Source: Sipunculus nudus
Lineage: Eukaryota > Annelida > Sipuncula > Golfingiida > Sipunculidae
Assembly (NCBI GenBank): GCA_026874595.1
Contig: CM049316.1
Span: 45,337,695-45,401,694 of the forward strand
Reading direction: 5' to 3'
DNA: 64,000 nucleotides
The first letter of the stretch is position 1; the number at the start of each line of letters is the position of its first letter. The notes below the pieces were generated by a model. The model did no database searches, was not told where the DNA came from, and worked only from the letters and a program-made list of their open reading frames with translations. This document shows, piece by piece, positions 23,601 to 39,500 of this stretch. A program made the position numbers and the translations under genes.

Positions 23601-26600
23601 ATACCCAATTACTAAAATTTCTGTATAAAAATAATAAGCACAAAAATAAGTATTACTGTTCCATTTTGTCTTTGTATTGGTAATTGTTTTATAAATGTAT
23701 AGATATTTATGTATATGCATGCAATAGCAGGGGGCTCTTCTATTCTGAAGAAGTATTGCATGGGGTGTGCAGACCTAGGTATAAATTTTTTTTTTCAAAA
23801 ATAAGGAAAACTTCAAGTTAAGGAGTCATTAAGAAAGAAACTTAATTAATTTTAAAATATACTTTATCAAAAATACACTAAATATTACCAATTACATATT
23901 GTAATATAAACTGTAACAAAATGTATTGTAATGAAAGATCATTTACCAAGAGATAATCCTATGTATCCAGCCACTGGATTGCTTTTATTTTAGCTTTTAG
24001 AAGTATTTTATTAATAACTTGTAACCATTAGAATGATATCTGACCTGTTTAAGCTCAAGATCACCATCAAGGCTTTTTGAATCTTCCATAAACCACATAA
24101 ATTTATCCTAAGTATTTGTTTCGAAGTTAATATGGTAGGCACCTGGTACTTCTTATGAAAAAGTTAGCAGTATAGAAAAAGATATTACAAATATCAATTT
24201 CATAAGGTCTATTTGAAAACCATATCCTAGTATATTAGTATGATACAATTTGGAACGGTTGTCCACCAATCAATGTCATTATTTTTTTTTTAAAACATAT
24301 TACATAATATATGACAGTGTAGTGCCCAAGATATATTTTATGCTGTAAAAGGTAATCACATACCGTTGACCTTGAGCTTACTTACCATGTGTCCATCAAG
24401 CAACTCCTTGTCAATTTCAGTTGACAGAACACATCAGTGTCATCCGTTTTTATGTGACAGATGCAGAATAATAGTATTTTCCCCTTTTGTTAAGACTGCA
24501 ATGGCAGCCATCTTGGATTTCTTTGGATCACAGGGCTTATACAGATTTTTTACCTGCTTTCATTCATTAGCTTAAATGCTAATAAAGTGAAAGCAAGCAC
24601 TATCTTATTCGATTCCTAAAGGAAAATCGTTCTATTACACAAGCAACTATGCTATGTCCACAATACTAAAAAAATCCAATGGGTGATGGGGGCAATCCTG
24701 GATTTTCGGTGTTAGAGTGGCCCGAAAAATGTGTTACCTGATGTTTTTCATTAATTCATATCCTATTAAAGCTAAATCGATTATTTTGGCAATTTGGGCT
24801 TCAAATTCCTATGATAATACATCCCTGTATACAATATACATTCAGGCCTCTTTATCATGTAAACCACATAATCTTGGCATTTGCATGCCAAAAGAAATGG
24901 ATCACAAGACAATTTCTATTTATAAGGTGGTATTGCCAAAGTCGAGCAATATTATTACAGGGATCTCACATCTGGAGACATTCCATTCCTCTTTGATTTG
25001 GTGGATACAAAGTAACTTGCTGGCTGTCCATAGTCTAGTTTTAAATCAGTTAATACAAATTAGTCAAGACAAATTTGTAAAATGTGGACTTTTCACCAGA
25101 AAAGATTAACTCTATGAAGGTTAGGAATGTCATGAGATAAGGAAAGACCAAAGATTTCTTTGAACTTTTCTGCCAAAAATCTGGTGAGATCTACTCATTG
25201 CACTTGCTGAACCAAATGTGGCAGCACCCATACGTGTATGGAGAAGAGGTGTGAGACCTTTCAGTTATATCATATGAGAATGTTTAGGTAGTTGAGGGAT
25301 AACACTACATCAGATATATGTCAAGAATTTTTATCTCAGCTGACTGAAAATCATCTGAGCTATAGTGTCTGCATGTATGTCCATCTGTTTGGCTGGCTCT
25401 CAGACTGGCATGTTTTATCACCATTAGACCTACCAGTTTGAAATTTAGCATACAGGAGAATGATGGCAAGTTCTCCTACATACCAAAAACTAGGCCACTT
25501 TCATTTTGTTCCTTTGAGAAATCAAGTGTTAACCTCCATTTTTCATTAAAAACCCAAATGTTACTCTTCAAGACTGCCTATAATCAACACAGCTGCTATA
25601 ATTTTTTTCATATGTTGCATAAAGGCTCCTTGATATATTCCATTAAGGAATGCGTGCAAGAATTAAGTCAATATCACATAATATGTAGAAGTTATGGAAT
25701 ATTTAACATAATGTAATTAATCAGAACATAAGGAAAGATATTTACTCCCTCAACATGTTAATAATATATGCTGGAGAGTTTTTAACTATATTTATTAGAT
25801 TATACCAGAAATTAGATAAGAAAAACTTGAAAATGTTTATGTAAAGTTGTACTTAAATGTAAAACACTTCCTCAAATGTTTCCTTACTTTGATCATGTAA
25901 AAAATTTTCATGTAATATTGTTGCTTTCATTTTCACATCATGTGTATAGATTAAATCTATTGAATGCTGAAATTTGAAAGTATTTGCCACAGTGTGTGGT
26001 TAGGTATTGCAGTTTATCCTTAGGCTAAACCATTATTTATCAGTAATCTAGGCCAACCTTTGCAGAGATCACAGATTGCACTTGTCTGAGTTGGGCAGAG
26101 ATTCAGGTCTAACAGCCATCCTGGGCAACAAAGTGCACCTGTTGTTGATATATAATGACATGCAAAATAATTAATTAATTAACAATAGTTCTTAAGGTAT
26201 AATGATCATCAAACAACCTTGGTTTAATTTAGCTTTAAAATCCATATTTAAATGAATTTTAGCCACAATGATATATAGATATTTGGAATCCTTAGAATAC
26301 CCTTTGTCAGAGGAGATATACATGAACAGTGTCTCAGATTATGCTAAATAAAGTTATGCACAGTCTCTGAAGCCTCTACATGCCTGTCAATCAATGATGT
26401 GCCTTGCACTGCAAGTAAATAGTTAGCCAGTAGGCAATTGAATACTCTGTTGGTTCTTGCTGAGCTGATGTGATGTGTGGTCCTGTATATACCCCATGTG
26501 GGGTTGACATCTGAATTAAAATGATATTTTTACAGTTGACACAATATAATGCCAGAAAAGTGTTTTTGTGACAAGATAGATTTAACAAACAACTGTAATG

Positions 26601-27469
26601 TCATGGTTTATTTTTAAAAATGTCAATTTTACGACATTTTAAGATTATTAGACCTTAAATGAGTTACAATAATTTCCTGGCAGTTTCCAACATACAAGAC
26701 AGATTTTTTTGTATTGATGCTCCAATATATAGTCCAGATGACACCATGTTGTCACCTTTGGGTATTTTTTTTTATTTCATTTCAAAATTATAACTATAAC
26801 TATATATAAAGGAAATAATTATAAATACTGATGCAGTTAATGTTTCTGAATTAACGTAAATTTTTTCAGGTCATGGATCCATAGCTCTACATTTTGCAAT
26901 TTTACAATTATTAATTTAAAGTTAAAAAATACAGTATTCAAATGTGACAAACAGTTGGGATCTAAGACAATTTATACTCATCAACATGTTTTATGTATAA
27001 TATTGGTATTAATACACCTGGTCATTAAGACTCCTAGCCTTTTTGGTGTGTTGAATTAATGCCAATGGCCTGCAAACTGTATTTAAAGTATTCAGCTGTA
27101 AATTGTAAAAAGTTAAATTATATAAATAATTTTTTAAAGCTCTGAGAGTTGGTACTTTTAGTTATTATATTAATGTCTTGTATCTGTTATCTCTTGAATT
27201 GTCAACTGGATTGACTTTCTAAATGATATGAAATTCTTTAAATGAAATATTGATATAAACCTCACAAATTGGTATTAGGATTAGACTGCAAGGACAACTT
27301 ATGTGGATTCTACATTTGATAACCAGATCAATGAATCAGTTGATTTGTCTCACCATATCACTTTATATTGATTGATCTATAACAGCTGGGGCTTAGTGTT
27401 CAGTCATCAATTCAAATTACCCAAGGCTATTTTTGATCAGCTGCTGATAACCAGGATTTCAAAGCCATA

Positions 27470-27547
<78 letters not shown>

Positions 27548-30498
27548 AGAGTGCTGTAAACTTCATTCACATATTCCCATATCTTTTTTTTCCACCATCA
27601 GTGATCAGAATCCTGTTTTAATTATTTCCTTTAGGAAATTTTGCATAGATGGCTGCAGACTCAGTGACCCAGTATAGATCTTTTTACTAGTAGTTTACTA
27701 TACATGTATATGATAACTCTTCAAGCTTTGACAGTTATCTGGTTTATGACTGGTTTATGACACTGATTGAAACACTAACAATCAGTGCCATAGAATGGGG
27801 ATATGGAAACATGACCTTAGATACAGGAATTCAGGCAGCATAATTTAATATAGCTGTGGAAACCTTATGTCACATAGAAAAAAGAGAATATTTAGCAATT
27901 GTCTACATTGCAGGTTGCTGTTGTTTATCATGATGTATTTATATAACATATATTTATGCAGGATTAATCACTTAATGAGCACTTGATGTGTATTCCTATC
28001 ATTTATAACATGGGTTTATCAGCGCATGTCTGTTTTCCCCTGTGTAGTTTGGTACCATTAGTTCACACCTCACAGGACAGTTGCATATATGTTTATAATA
28101 CATACACAGTTATCCCACGTAACATCTGTTACGAGACCTCACTCATGGGGAGTATAGTTTGGTATAAGCTGTATTCTATTGTTTATATACTGCATATTGC
28201 AATGTGAGTATTGAAATTCTGTTAAATCACTAACCTGTAAGTCAACATGTTAAAACTGATGTGGACTGATAAATTGTAACATAATATTATAATAATGTGT
28301 GTTATATGATAATAATAATTATTATTATATATATATATACACAAACACACACAATGGTTGTAAAATCATGTTTTTTGATTGAAACAAATAAAAAGACTGA
28401 GGATTGATTATTAATCAGTTTTTAGCTCAGCTGACTGTAAGTCAACTTAGGTATAGGAATGGTGCTATGTCTGTCATCCATCTGGCCATCAGGTTGTCCA
28501 TTAGCAGGGCACAAATGTCACTGCTGGTCCTAAAAACATCTAAGTGAACATCCAGGGAGGTCAATAAAAAATCTCCTTGGAAACCAGAAATAAGGTCACT
28601 GCGACCTGTATCCTCCCAGCTATATAGCTTGAAATAACCCCCCACAATAATAAAAAATATGATACAAAACCTCCAATATCTTGATAATTAATGCATGGAT
28701 TGTCATGAATCTTGCCTTGAATTGACCATGACTAGTTTTGTCGGTTCCTGAAAAATGGTAGCGCCAGCTGTAATCATTTGTGATTTTAACGAATATTTTT
28801 TTTTACTATAAAATGACAACAATCATGTCAGTTTCTCAGATGTAATTACATCTAATGTCCCAAAATCTGGTGTGTTTATTGATAACAAGTGGATGTCCTA
28901 TAGTAATCACCCTGTCTGTCTGTCTGTTTGTCTAGCTGGCCTGTCTGTCCATCTGTCCATCCACACAAATTTGTTTCCAGATGATAACTCCAGGTTGGAT
29001 AGATTTCAAACTTGACCTAAATATGGCCCGCTGCTAAAGCCAACCACTTAAGCAAGAACCTATATAATTTTTGGGTCAAAAGGTCAAATTCAAGGTCACA
29101 GGACTCACTTATTTAAAAGATTATGGCTGCATTTTAAGCCAAGCTTTTCATCCCAAACTTTCAATCTTGCACATTTAGCTGACTTGCCAGTATGGAGAGA
29201 GCATAAATGAATTTGGGGTCACCAGTTCAAGGTCACAAGGGCAATCCGTTCACAAATTAGTTTCCAGATGATAACTCCAGTTTAGTTTGACATATTGGTT
29301 TCAAACTTGACTTATTAATGGCTCACCACTAAAGTAAGAACTGAGTTGATTTTGGGGTCCAGCGGGCAAAGGTAAGGGTCACAGGACCAATTTCTTTAAA
29401 AAGAATGTGTATGCATTTCAAGCCCAACATTTCATCATAAACCTTCCATCTTCAAAATATTGCTTACCTGTCAATAGGGAAGATTCTTTTTGATTTGGGG
29501 TCATAGGGTCAAAAGTCAAGGTCACAGGGCCCATCCATTCAAAAATTAGTTCATGGATGAAAATTCTGCTTTGGATAGGCAGATTGGTTTCAAACTTGTA
29601 TTTTTAATGACCCACAACTTAAGAAAATTAATTTTGATTTTTTAGGGTCCAGAGATCAAAGTTGAAGGTCACAGGAGCCACATCTTTAAAAAGTTTGTGG
29701 ATGCACTGTAAATCAAACTTTTCATCCCAAACTTTCCATGTTTCATTCATGGCTTACTTGCCCAAAGTGAGGAAATCTGTTGATTTTTTGGTAACCTGGT
29801 CAGAGGTCAAGGTCACTTTTTGAAAGATTGTTACAATAATCTAAATGCTGCAAGTTCAAGGATAATAAGTTCTAAGATTGTTTAGTTACAAGGTCATTGG
29901 TTAAGGTCAAAGGACTGTCATTCTGAAAAATTCTTTAAAAAAATTATCTTTATAGACAAATTCAGCTGAGCGTCGAGACCCATGGGTCCCTAGTTTTAGC
30001 TGAGCTGATTGTAAGTCAACTGAGCTTTAACACTGGTCCTTAGTCTGTTGACTGTCCTTCCATCTGTTAAACTGGCACATTTTGAAATGGTTGGACCTCC
30101 AGATAAGAAATTCAGCATACAGTTTGATGTCCCCAAAATCTCCTTCCACACCTAAAACTCGGTCACTACGACTTCCATTTAAAACCAATTGTTACATATC
30201 AAGACTGCCTTTTTAAAAACCAATGATCTTGATCATTTTAATATAAATATTCATCTATTAAACCAGTTGATCTAAAACTGTAAATTTTATTTTAAGTTTT
30301 CAAGCACCATGTAAAGTATTGTTTACATCAAGCTTGCCCATTTCAGTGGTATGCAATGTGCTAGAGCTATCCCTCAGCTCCCCAGGCTGTAATGTAAACA
30401 CTTCACTCCTTGGCAGCTCCCTTTGTCTAGAAGAGCTGGGTCAGGCTGCCTGGAGTAACTTCCACAGAGAACCTCTCTCTTTCTCTCTCTCCCTCTAG

Positions 30499-30537
<39 letters not shown>

Positions 30538-33500
30538 ATCCCTCTCCCTCCCTCCCTTAACCCATTCTGTTGACAGGTACTTTAAACAAGTGGAATCTTA
30601 TAAGGCCAAAAATAAAAAGGCATGGATCTCAGGCACCACCCTCATTAATTTTAACCCCCCTCATCAGAAATTTCATTTTTATTTTCTTTTTTTTCAAGAA
30701 GAAAAATCATACAATTCTGATAAGATTTCCTTTGTCATGTAGTACCTTCTGTACAACCTTGAAATCTGAAAAATATTTTTCTGGATAATATGGCATCTTT
30801 GCATGTGCATACATAATTGTTTGTGATCCATTATGTGAAATTGCAACCACATTAATCAGTTATAATTGTATCCGCCAAAACGAAGTTTTGCGGATACTAT
30901 GTTTTTGACCGGGTTCGGCCACCGCCGCCGCGTTCATTTCCGGAGAACTCCTCTGAGACTACTGGACAGATTTTTCCGAAACTTACACAAATTATCGGGT
31001 CACATGTGAACTGGTGCCTAACCAAGTGACCTTGACCTCTGACCTTTCGTCTCTGCCCAGCGTCCGTTTGTGCTTCTGTTTCCACACATAAACCCATATA
31101 TCTCGGGAACCGTTTGACCGATCCGGAAAAAAATTTTACACAAATGTAGCCCTGGGATAGCTTTATAACATACACAACAAAAGGTGGCGCCACCTGCAAC
31201 CATGTTTGCACAGTGTCCATCTGTTCATCTGCCTGGGGTTAAAATCACTCATATCTCTGCAGTGGTTTGACTAATTCACCTAAAATTCGGCATGCGTATA
31301 CATCCTAGAAAGCTTTCTCGATTTTATGACAGGTGGCGCCACCTACATTCACGTTAACGCTCCACACATAAACCCATATATCTCAGAAACCGTTTGATCG
31401 ATCCGGAAAAAATTTTTACACAAATGTAGCCCTGGGATAGCTTTATAACATACACAACAAAAGGTGGCGCCACCTGCAACCATGTTTTCACAGTGTCCAT
31501 TTGTTCATCTGCCTGGGGTTAAAATCACTCATATCTCTGCAGTGGTTTGACTAATTCACCTAAAAATCGGCATGCATATACATCCTAGATAGCTTTCTTG
31601 ATTTTATGACAGGTGGCGCCACCTACATTCACGTTAACACTCCACACATAAACCCATATATCTCGGGAACTGTTTGACCGATCTGGAAAAAAATTTTACA
31701 CAAATGTAGCCCTGGGATACCTTTATAACATACACAACTAAAGGTGGCGCCACCTGCAACCATGTTTGCACAGTGTCCATTTGTTCATCTGCCTGGGGTT
31801 AAAATCACTCACATCTCTGCAGTGGTTTGACTAATTCACCTAAAATTCGGCATGCGTATACATCCAAGATAGCTTTCTTGATTTTCGGACAGGTGGCGCC
31901 ACCTACATTCACGTTAACACTGCAGACATCCAAGCTCATATCTCGGGAACTGTTTGACCAATCAGGAAAAAGAATTTACACAAATGTAGCCCTTGGATAG
32001 CTTTATAACATACACAAAAAAATGGTGGCACCACCTGCAGCCATTTTTGCACAGCGTCCATCTGTTTGTCTGTCTTTGGTTAAAATCACTCATATCTCTG
32101 CAGTGGTTTGACCAAATTACCTGAAATTCAGCATGCTTATACATCCCGCATAGCTTTCTTGATTTTATGACAGGTGGCGCCACCTACATTCACGTTCATG
32201 ATGAGACATTCATGCTTATATCTCCAGACTCATTCAACCAATCAGGAAATTTTTTTTACACAAATGTAGCCCTTGGATAGCTTTATAACATGAACAAAAA
32301 TGGTGGCGCCACCTGCAGCCATTTTTGCACAGCGTCCATCTGTTTGTCTGCTGTGGGATAAAATCACTCATATCTCTGCAGTGGTTTGACTTTTCCACAT
32401 GAAATTTTGCATGTGTATATATCTTGGATAGTTTCTCGTTCAAATAACAGGTGGCGCCACCTACAATCATGTTTATGTGGCAGAGATCCATTCTAATATT
32501 TAACACATGTAACTCTATATCCCCTTGCCACTCAATCCATGCCTCACTTCACCCGTCCTTCTCTGATTTTGGCGGATACACGTAGTCGCTTGTCGACTAC
32601 CCGTATTCTAGTTATTATAACATTGTTATAATTTATTAATTTGCACACCACTATAGATCTCTCTAAATATATAAAAAAGAGGGGCAAAGGGGTTTTCTTA
32701 CCTCATCAGTCTCCAACTCTGTCCAAATCCCACCTACATATATAGGGACTTTATATATATAGGAATAAACTTTTTCAGTTAAAGCATATTTACTGAGGCT
32801 ATGCTTGATGTATCTTGTAACAAGAGGTTGTTTTCTATTTTAGTTTTTTCAACAGTACTCCCCATTATGCTGCGACCACATCTCCAACCACAGTGGCAAC
32901 GCACAAAGAGAAAGAGGATGATCTTCCTGCAAAGGGGGAAGGGGAGAAAGAAAAACATGATAGTATGACAGTCTTCTTCATTCTACTTGTAGTTGGTAAG
33001 TAACCTTTCTACTTTAGCTTATTGAAACAATTACTTAAATAATTTGGAAATTTCAAACAAGTCTGAATTGAGTTCTACCACCTTATATAATGACAATTTT
33101 CAATTCAGGATTAATTGTGATAATTAATGCCTTCAAATCACCATGGCCAGTAGGTGGAAGCATTAAGATGCCTGTTTATAACTTATTTTATTCTTGTTTT
33201 TCTAGCATTCTGTATACTGATTGTTCACCTACTCATTCAGAAGAAGTTCCACTATTTACCAGAGAGTGTGGCCATAGTACTTGTAGGTGAGTAGCAAACA
33301 TACAGAAAGGTACCAGTGAGTGTTGCCATAGTACTGGGTGTGAGAAGGAAACATTTATATTCATACCAGAGTGTAGAATAGCCAGAGTACTTGTATGTGG
33401 GTAGCAAACAGAGGGTGGTACCAGAGTGAGACCATAATACTTGTATGTGAGTAGCAAACATAAAGAATGGTACCAGAGAGTGTGGCCAGAGTACTTGTAT

Positions 33501-36500
33501 GTTAATAGCAAACAGAGGGTGGTACCAGAGAGTGTGGCCCTAGTTACTTTCATGTAAAAAGCAAACAAAGATGGTGGTACCAGAGAGTGTGACCACAATA
33601 TTTGTATGCTAGTAGCAAACATAAAGAATAGTACCAGAGAGTGTGACTATAGTACTTGTATGTGAAGAGCAAACATAAAGAATGGTACCAGAGAGTGTGG
33701 CCATAGTTCTATATGTAAATAACAAACAGAGAGGGTGGTACCAGAGAGTGTGGCCATAGTTACTTTCATGTAAAAAGCAAACAAAGATGGTGGTACCAGA
33801 GAGTGTGACCACAATATTTGTATGCTAGTAGCAAACATAAAGAATGGTACCAGAGAGTGTGGCCAGAGTACTTGTATGTGAATAGCAAACATAGATGGTG
33901 GTACCAGAAAGTGTAACCATAACACTTGTTTGTGAATAACAAACCGTGAGGGTGGTACCAGAGAGTGTGACCATAATACTTGTATGTGAATAGCAAACAT
34001 AGAGGATAGTACCAGAGAGTTGGCCATAATACCTGTATGTAAGTAGCAAACATAAAGAATGGTACCAGAGAGTGTGGCCATAGTTACTTGTATGTGAATA
34101 GCAAACATAAAGAATGGTACCAGAGAGTGTGGCCAGAGTACTTGTATGTGAATAGCAAACATAGATGGTGGTACCAGAGAGTGTAACCATAACACTTGTT
34201 TGTGAATAACAAACCGTGAGGGTGGTACCAGAGAGTGTGACCATAATACTTGTATGTGAATAGCAAACATAGAGGATAGTACCAGAGAGTTGGCCATAAT
34301 ACTTGTATGTAAGTAGCAAACATAAAGAATGGTACAAGAGAGTGTGGCCTTAGTTCTTGTATGTTAATAGCAAACATAGAGGATAGTACCAGAGAGTTGA
34401 CTATAATACTTGAATGTGAATAGCAAACATAAAGACTGGTACCAGAGAGTGTGGCCATAGTTCTTGTATGTTAATAGCAAACATAGAGGATAGTACTAGA
34501 GAGTTGACCATAATACTTGTATGTGAGTAGCAAACATAAAGAATGGTACCAGAGAGTGTGGCCATAGTTCTTGTATGTTAATAGCAAACATAGAGGATAG
34601 TACCAGAGAGTTGACCATAATACTTGTATGTGAGTAGCAAACATAAAGAATGGTACCAGAGAGTGTGGCCATAGTTCTTATATGTTAATAGAAAACATAG
34701 GGGATAGTACCAGAGAGTTGGCCATAATACCTGTATGTAAGTAGCAAACATAAAGAATGGTACCAGAGAGTGTGGCCATAGTTCTTGTATGTTAATAGCA
34801 AACATAGAGGATAGTACCAGAGAGTTGACCATAATACTTGTATGTGAGTAGCAAACATAAAGAATGGTACCAGAGAGTGTGGCCATAGTTACTTTCATGT
34901 AAAAAGCAAACAAAGAGGGTGGTACCAGAGAGTGTGGCCCTAGGTCCTTTCATGTAAAAAGCAAACAAAGATGGTGGTACCAGAGAGTGTGACCACAATA
35001 TTTGTATGCTAGTAGCAAACATAAAGAATAGTACCAGAGAGTGTGACTATAGTACTTGTATGTGAAGAGCAAACATAAAGAATGGTACCAGAGAGTGTGG
35101 CCATAGTTCTATATGTAAATAACAAACATAGAGGGTGGTACCAGAGAGTGTGGCCATAGTTACTTTCATGTAAAAAGCAAACAAAGATGGTGGTACCAGA
35201 GAGTGTGACCACAATATTTGTATGCTAGTAGCAAACATAAAGAATGGTACCAGAGAGTGTGGCCAGAGTACTTGTATGTGAATAGCAAACATAGATGGTG
35301 GTACCAGAGTGTGACCATTATACTTGTATGTGAATAGCAAACATAGATGGTGGTACCAGAAAGTGTAACCATAACACTTGTTTGTGAATAACAAACCGTG
35401 AGGGTGGTACCAGAGAGTGTGACCATAATACTTGTATGTGAATAGCAAACATAGAGGATAGTACCAGAGAGTTGGCCATAATACCTGTATGTAAGTAGCA
35501 AACATAAAGAATGGTACCAGAGAGTGTGGCCATAGTTACTTGTATGTGAATAGCAAACATAGATGGTGGTACCAGAGTGTGACCATAATACTTGTATGTG
35601 AATAGCAAACATAGATGGTGGTACCAGAGAGTGTAACCATAACACTTGTTTGTGAATAACAAACCGTGAGGGTGGTACCAGAGAGTGTGACCATAATACT
35701 TGTATGTGAATAGCAAACATAGAGGATAGTACCAGAGAGTTGGCCATAATACTTGTATGTAAGTAGCAAACATAAAGAATGGTACCAGAGAGTGTGGCCT
35801 TAGTTCTTGTATGTTAATAGCAAACATAGAGGATAGTACCAGAGAGTTGACTATAATACTTGAATGTGAATAGCAAACATAAAGAATGGTACCAGAGAGT
35901 GTGGCCATAGTTCTTGTATGTTAATAGCAAACATAGAGGATAGTACTAGAGAGTTGACCATAATACTTGTATGTGAGTAGCAAACATAAAGAATGGTACC
36001 AGAGAGTGTGGCCATAGTTCTTGTATGTTAATAGCAAACATAGAGGATAGTACCAGAGAGTTGACCATAATACTTGTATGTGAGTAGCAAACATAAAGAA
36101 TGGTACCAGAGAGTGTGGCCATAGTTCTTATATGTTAATAGAAAACATAGGGGATAGTACCAGAGAGTTGGCCATAATACCTGTATGTAAGTAGCAAACA
36201 TAAAGAATGGTACCAGACAGTGTGGCCATAGTTCTTGTATGTTAATAGCAAACATAGAGGATAGTACCAGAGAGTTGACCATAATACTTGTATGTGAGTA
36301 GCAAACATAAAGAATGGTACCAGAGAGTGTGGCCATAGTTCTTGTTTGTTAATAGCAAACATAGAGGATAGTACCAGAGAGTTGACCAAAATACTTGAAT
36401 GTGAGTAGCAAACATAAAGAATGGTACCAGAGAGTGTGGGAATAGTTCTTGTATGTGAATAGCAAACATAGAGGATAGTACTAGAGAGTTGACCATAATA

Positions 36501-39500
36501 CTTGTATGTGAGTAGCAAACATAAAGAATGGTACCAGAGAGTGTGGCCATAGTTCTTGTATGTTAATAGCAAACATAGAGGATAGTACCAGAGAGTTGAC
36601 CATAATACTTGTATGTGAGTAGCAAACATAAAGAATGGTACCAGAGAGTGTGGCCATAGTTCTTATATGTTAATAGAAAACATAGGGGATAGTACCAGAG
36701 AGTTGGCCATAATACCTGTATGTAAGTAGCAAACATAAAGAATGGTACCAGAGAGTGTGGCCATAGTTCTTGTATGTTAATAGCAAACATAGAGGATAGT
36801 ACCAGAGAGTTGACCATAATACTTGTATGTGAGTAGCAAACATAAAGAATGGTACCAGAGAGTGTGGCCATAGTTCTTGTTTGTTAATAGCAAACATAGA
36901 GGATAGTACCAGAGAGTTGACCAAAATACTTGAATGTGAGTAGCAAACATAAAGAATGGTACCAGAGAGTGTGGGAATAGTTCTTGTATGTGAATAGCAA
37001 ACATAGAGGATAGTACAAGAGAGTTGGCCATAATACCTGTATGTAATTACCAAACATAAAGAATGGTACCAGAGAGTGTGGCGATAGTTCTTGTATGTTA
37101 ATAGCAAACATAGAGGATAGTACCAGAGAGTTGACCATAATACTTGAATGTGAATAGCAAACATAAAGAATGGTACCAGAGAGTGTGGCCATAGTTTTTG
37201 TATGTTAATAGCAAACATAGAGGATAGTACCAGAGAGTTGGCCATAATACTTGTATGTGAGTAGCAAACATAAAGAATGGTACCAGAGAGTGTGGCCATA
37301 GTTCTTGTATGTTAATAGCAAACATAGAGGATAGTACCAGAGAGTTGGCCATAATACTTGTATGTAAGTAGCAAACATAAAGAATGGTACCAGAGAGTGT
37401 GGCCTTAGTTCTTGTATGTTAATAGCAAACATAGAAGATAGTACCAGAGAGTTGACTATAATACTTGAATGTGAATAGCAAACATAAAGAATGGTACCAG
37501 AGAGTGTGGCCATAGTTCTTGTATGTTAATAGCAAACATAGAGGATAGTACTAGAGAGTTGACCATAATACTTGTATGTGAGTAGCAAACATAAAGAATG
37601 GTACCAGAGAGTGTGGCGATAGTTCTTGTATGTTAATAGCAAACATAGAGGATAGTACCAGAGAGTTGACCATAATACTTGTATGTGAGTAGCAAACATA
37701 AAGAATGGTACCAGAGAGTGTGGCCATAGTTCTTGTATGTTAATAGAAAACATAGGGGATAGTACCAGAGAGTTGGCCATAATACCTGTATGTAAGTAGC
37801 AAACATAAAGAATGGTACCAGAGAGTGTGGCCATAGTTCTTGTATGTTAATAGCAAACATAGAGGATAGTACCAGAGAGTTGACCATAATACTTGTATGT
37901 GAGTAGCAAACATAAAGAATGGTACCAGAGAGTGTGGCCATAGTTCTTGTATGTTAATAGCAAACATAGAAGATAGTACCAGAGAGTTGACCATAATACT
38001 TGTATGTGAGTAGCAAACATAAAGAATGGTACCAGAGAGTGTGGCCATAGTTCTTATATGTTAATAGCAAACATAGAGGATAGTACCAGAGAGTTGACCA
38101 TAATACTCGTATGTGAGTAGCAAACATAAAGAATGGTACCAGAGAGTGTGGCCATAGTTCTTGTATGTTAATAGCAAACATAGAGGATAGTACCAGAGAG
38201 TTGACCATAATACTTGTATGTGAGTAGCAAGCATAAAGAATGGTACCAGAGAGTGTGGCCATAGTTCTTGTATGTTAATAGCAAACATAGAGGATAGTAC
38301 CAGAGAGTTGACCAAAATACTTGAATGTGAGTAGCAAACATAAAGAATGGTACCAGAGAGTGTGGCCATTGTTCTTGTATGTTAATAGCAAACATAGAGG
38401 ATAGTACCAGAGAGTTGGCCATAATACCTGTATGTAAGTAGCAAACATAAAGAATGGTACCAAAGAGTGTGGCAATAGTTCTTGTATGTGAATAGCAAAC
38501 ATAGAGGATAGTACAAGAGAGTTGGCCATAATACCTGTATGTAATTACCAAACATAAAGAATGGTACCAGAGAGTGTGGCCATAGTTCTTGTATGTTAAT
38601 AGCAAACATAGAGGATAGTACCAGAGAGTTGACCATAATACTTGAATGTGAACAGCAAACATAAAGAATGGTACCAGAGAGTGTGGCCATAGTTCTTGTA
38701 TGTTAATAGCAAACATAGAGGATAGTACCAGAGAGTTGGCCATAATACTTGTATGTGAGTAGCAAACATAAAGAATGGTACCAGAGAGTGTGGCCATAGT
38801 TCTTGTATGTTAATAGCAAACATAGAGGATAGTACCAGAGAGTTGACCATAATACTTGTATGTGAGTAGCAAACATAAAGAATGGTACCAGAGAGTGTAG
38901 CCATAGTTCTTGTATGTTAATAGTAAACATAGAGGATAGTACCAGAGAGTTGACCATAATACTTGTATGTGAGTAGCAAACATAAAGAATGGTACCAGAG
39001 AGTGTAGCCATAGTTCTTGTATGTTAATAGTAAACATAGAGGATAGTACCAGAGAGTTGACCATAATACTTGTATGTGAGTAGCAAACATAAAGAATGGT
39101 ACCAGAGAGTGTGGCCATAGTTACTTTCATGTAAAAAGCAAACAAAGAGGGTGGTACCAGAGAGTGTGGCCCTAGGTCCTTTCATGTAAAAAGCAAACAA
39201 AGATGGTGGTACCAGAGAGTGTGACCACAATATTTGTATGCTAGTAGCAAACATAAAGAATAGTACCAGAGAGTGTGACTATAGTACTTGTATGTGAAGA
39301 GCAAACATAAAGAATGGTACCAGAGAGTGTGGCCATAGTTCTATATGTAAATAACAAACATAGAGGGTGGTACCAGAGAGTGTGGCCATAGTTACTTTCA
39401 TGTAAAAAGCAAACAAAGATGGTGGTACCAGAGAGTGTGACCACAATATTTGTATGCTAGTAGCAAACATAAAGAATGGTACCAGAGAGTGTGGCCAGAG

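Noticed and set aside
24717-25109. 130-codon plus-strand open frame in intron 1
   Set aside because: No recognisable family, no splice or start context, amino-acid make-up as expected from AT-rich DNA. Kept only as a note.
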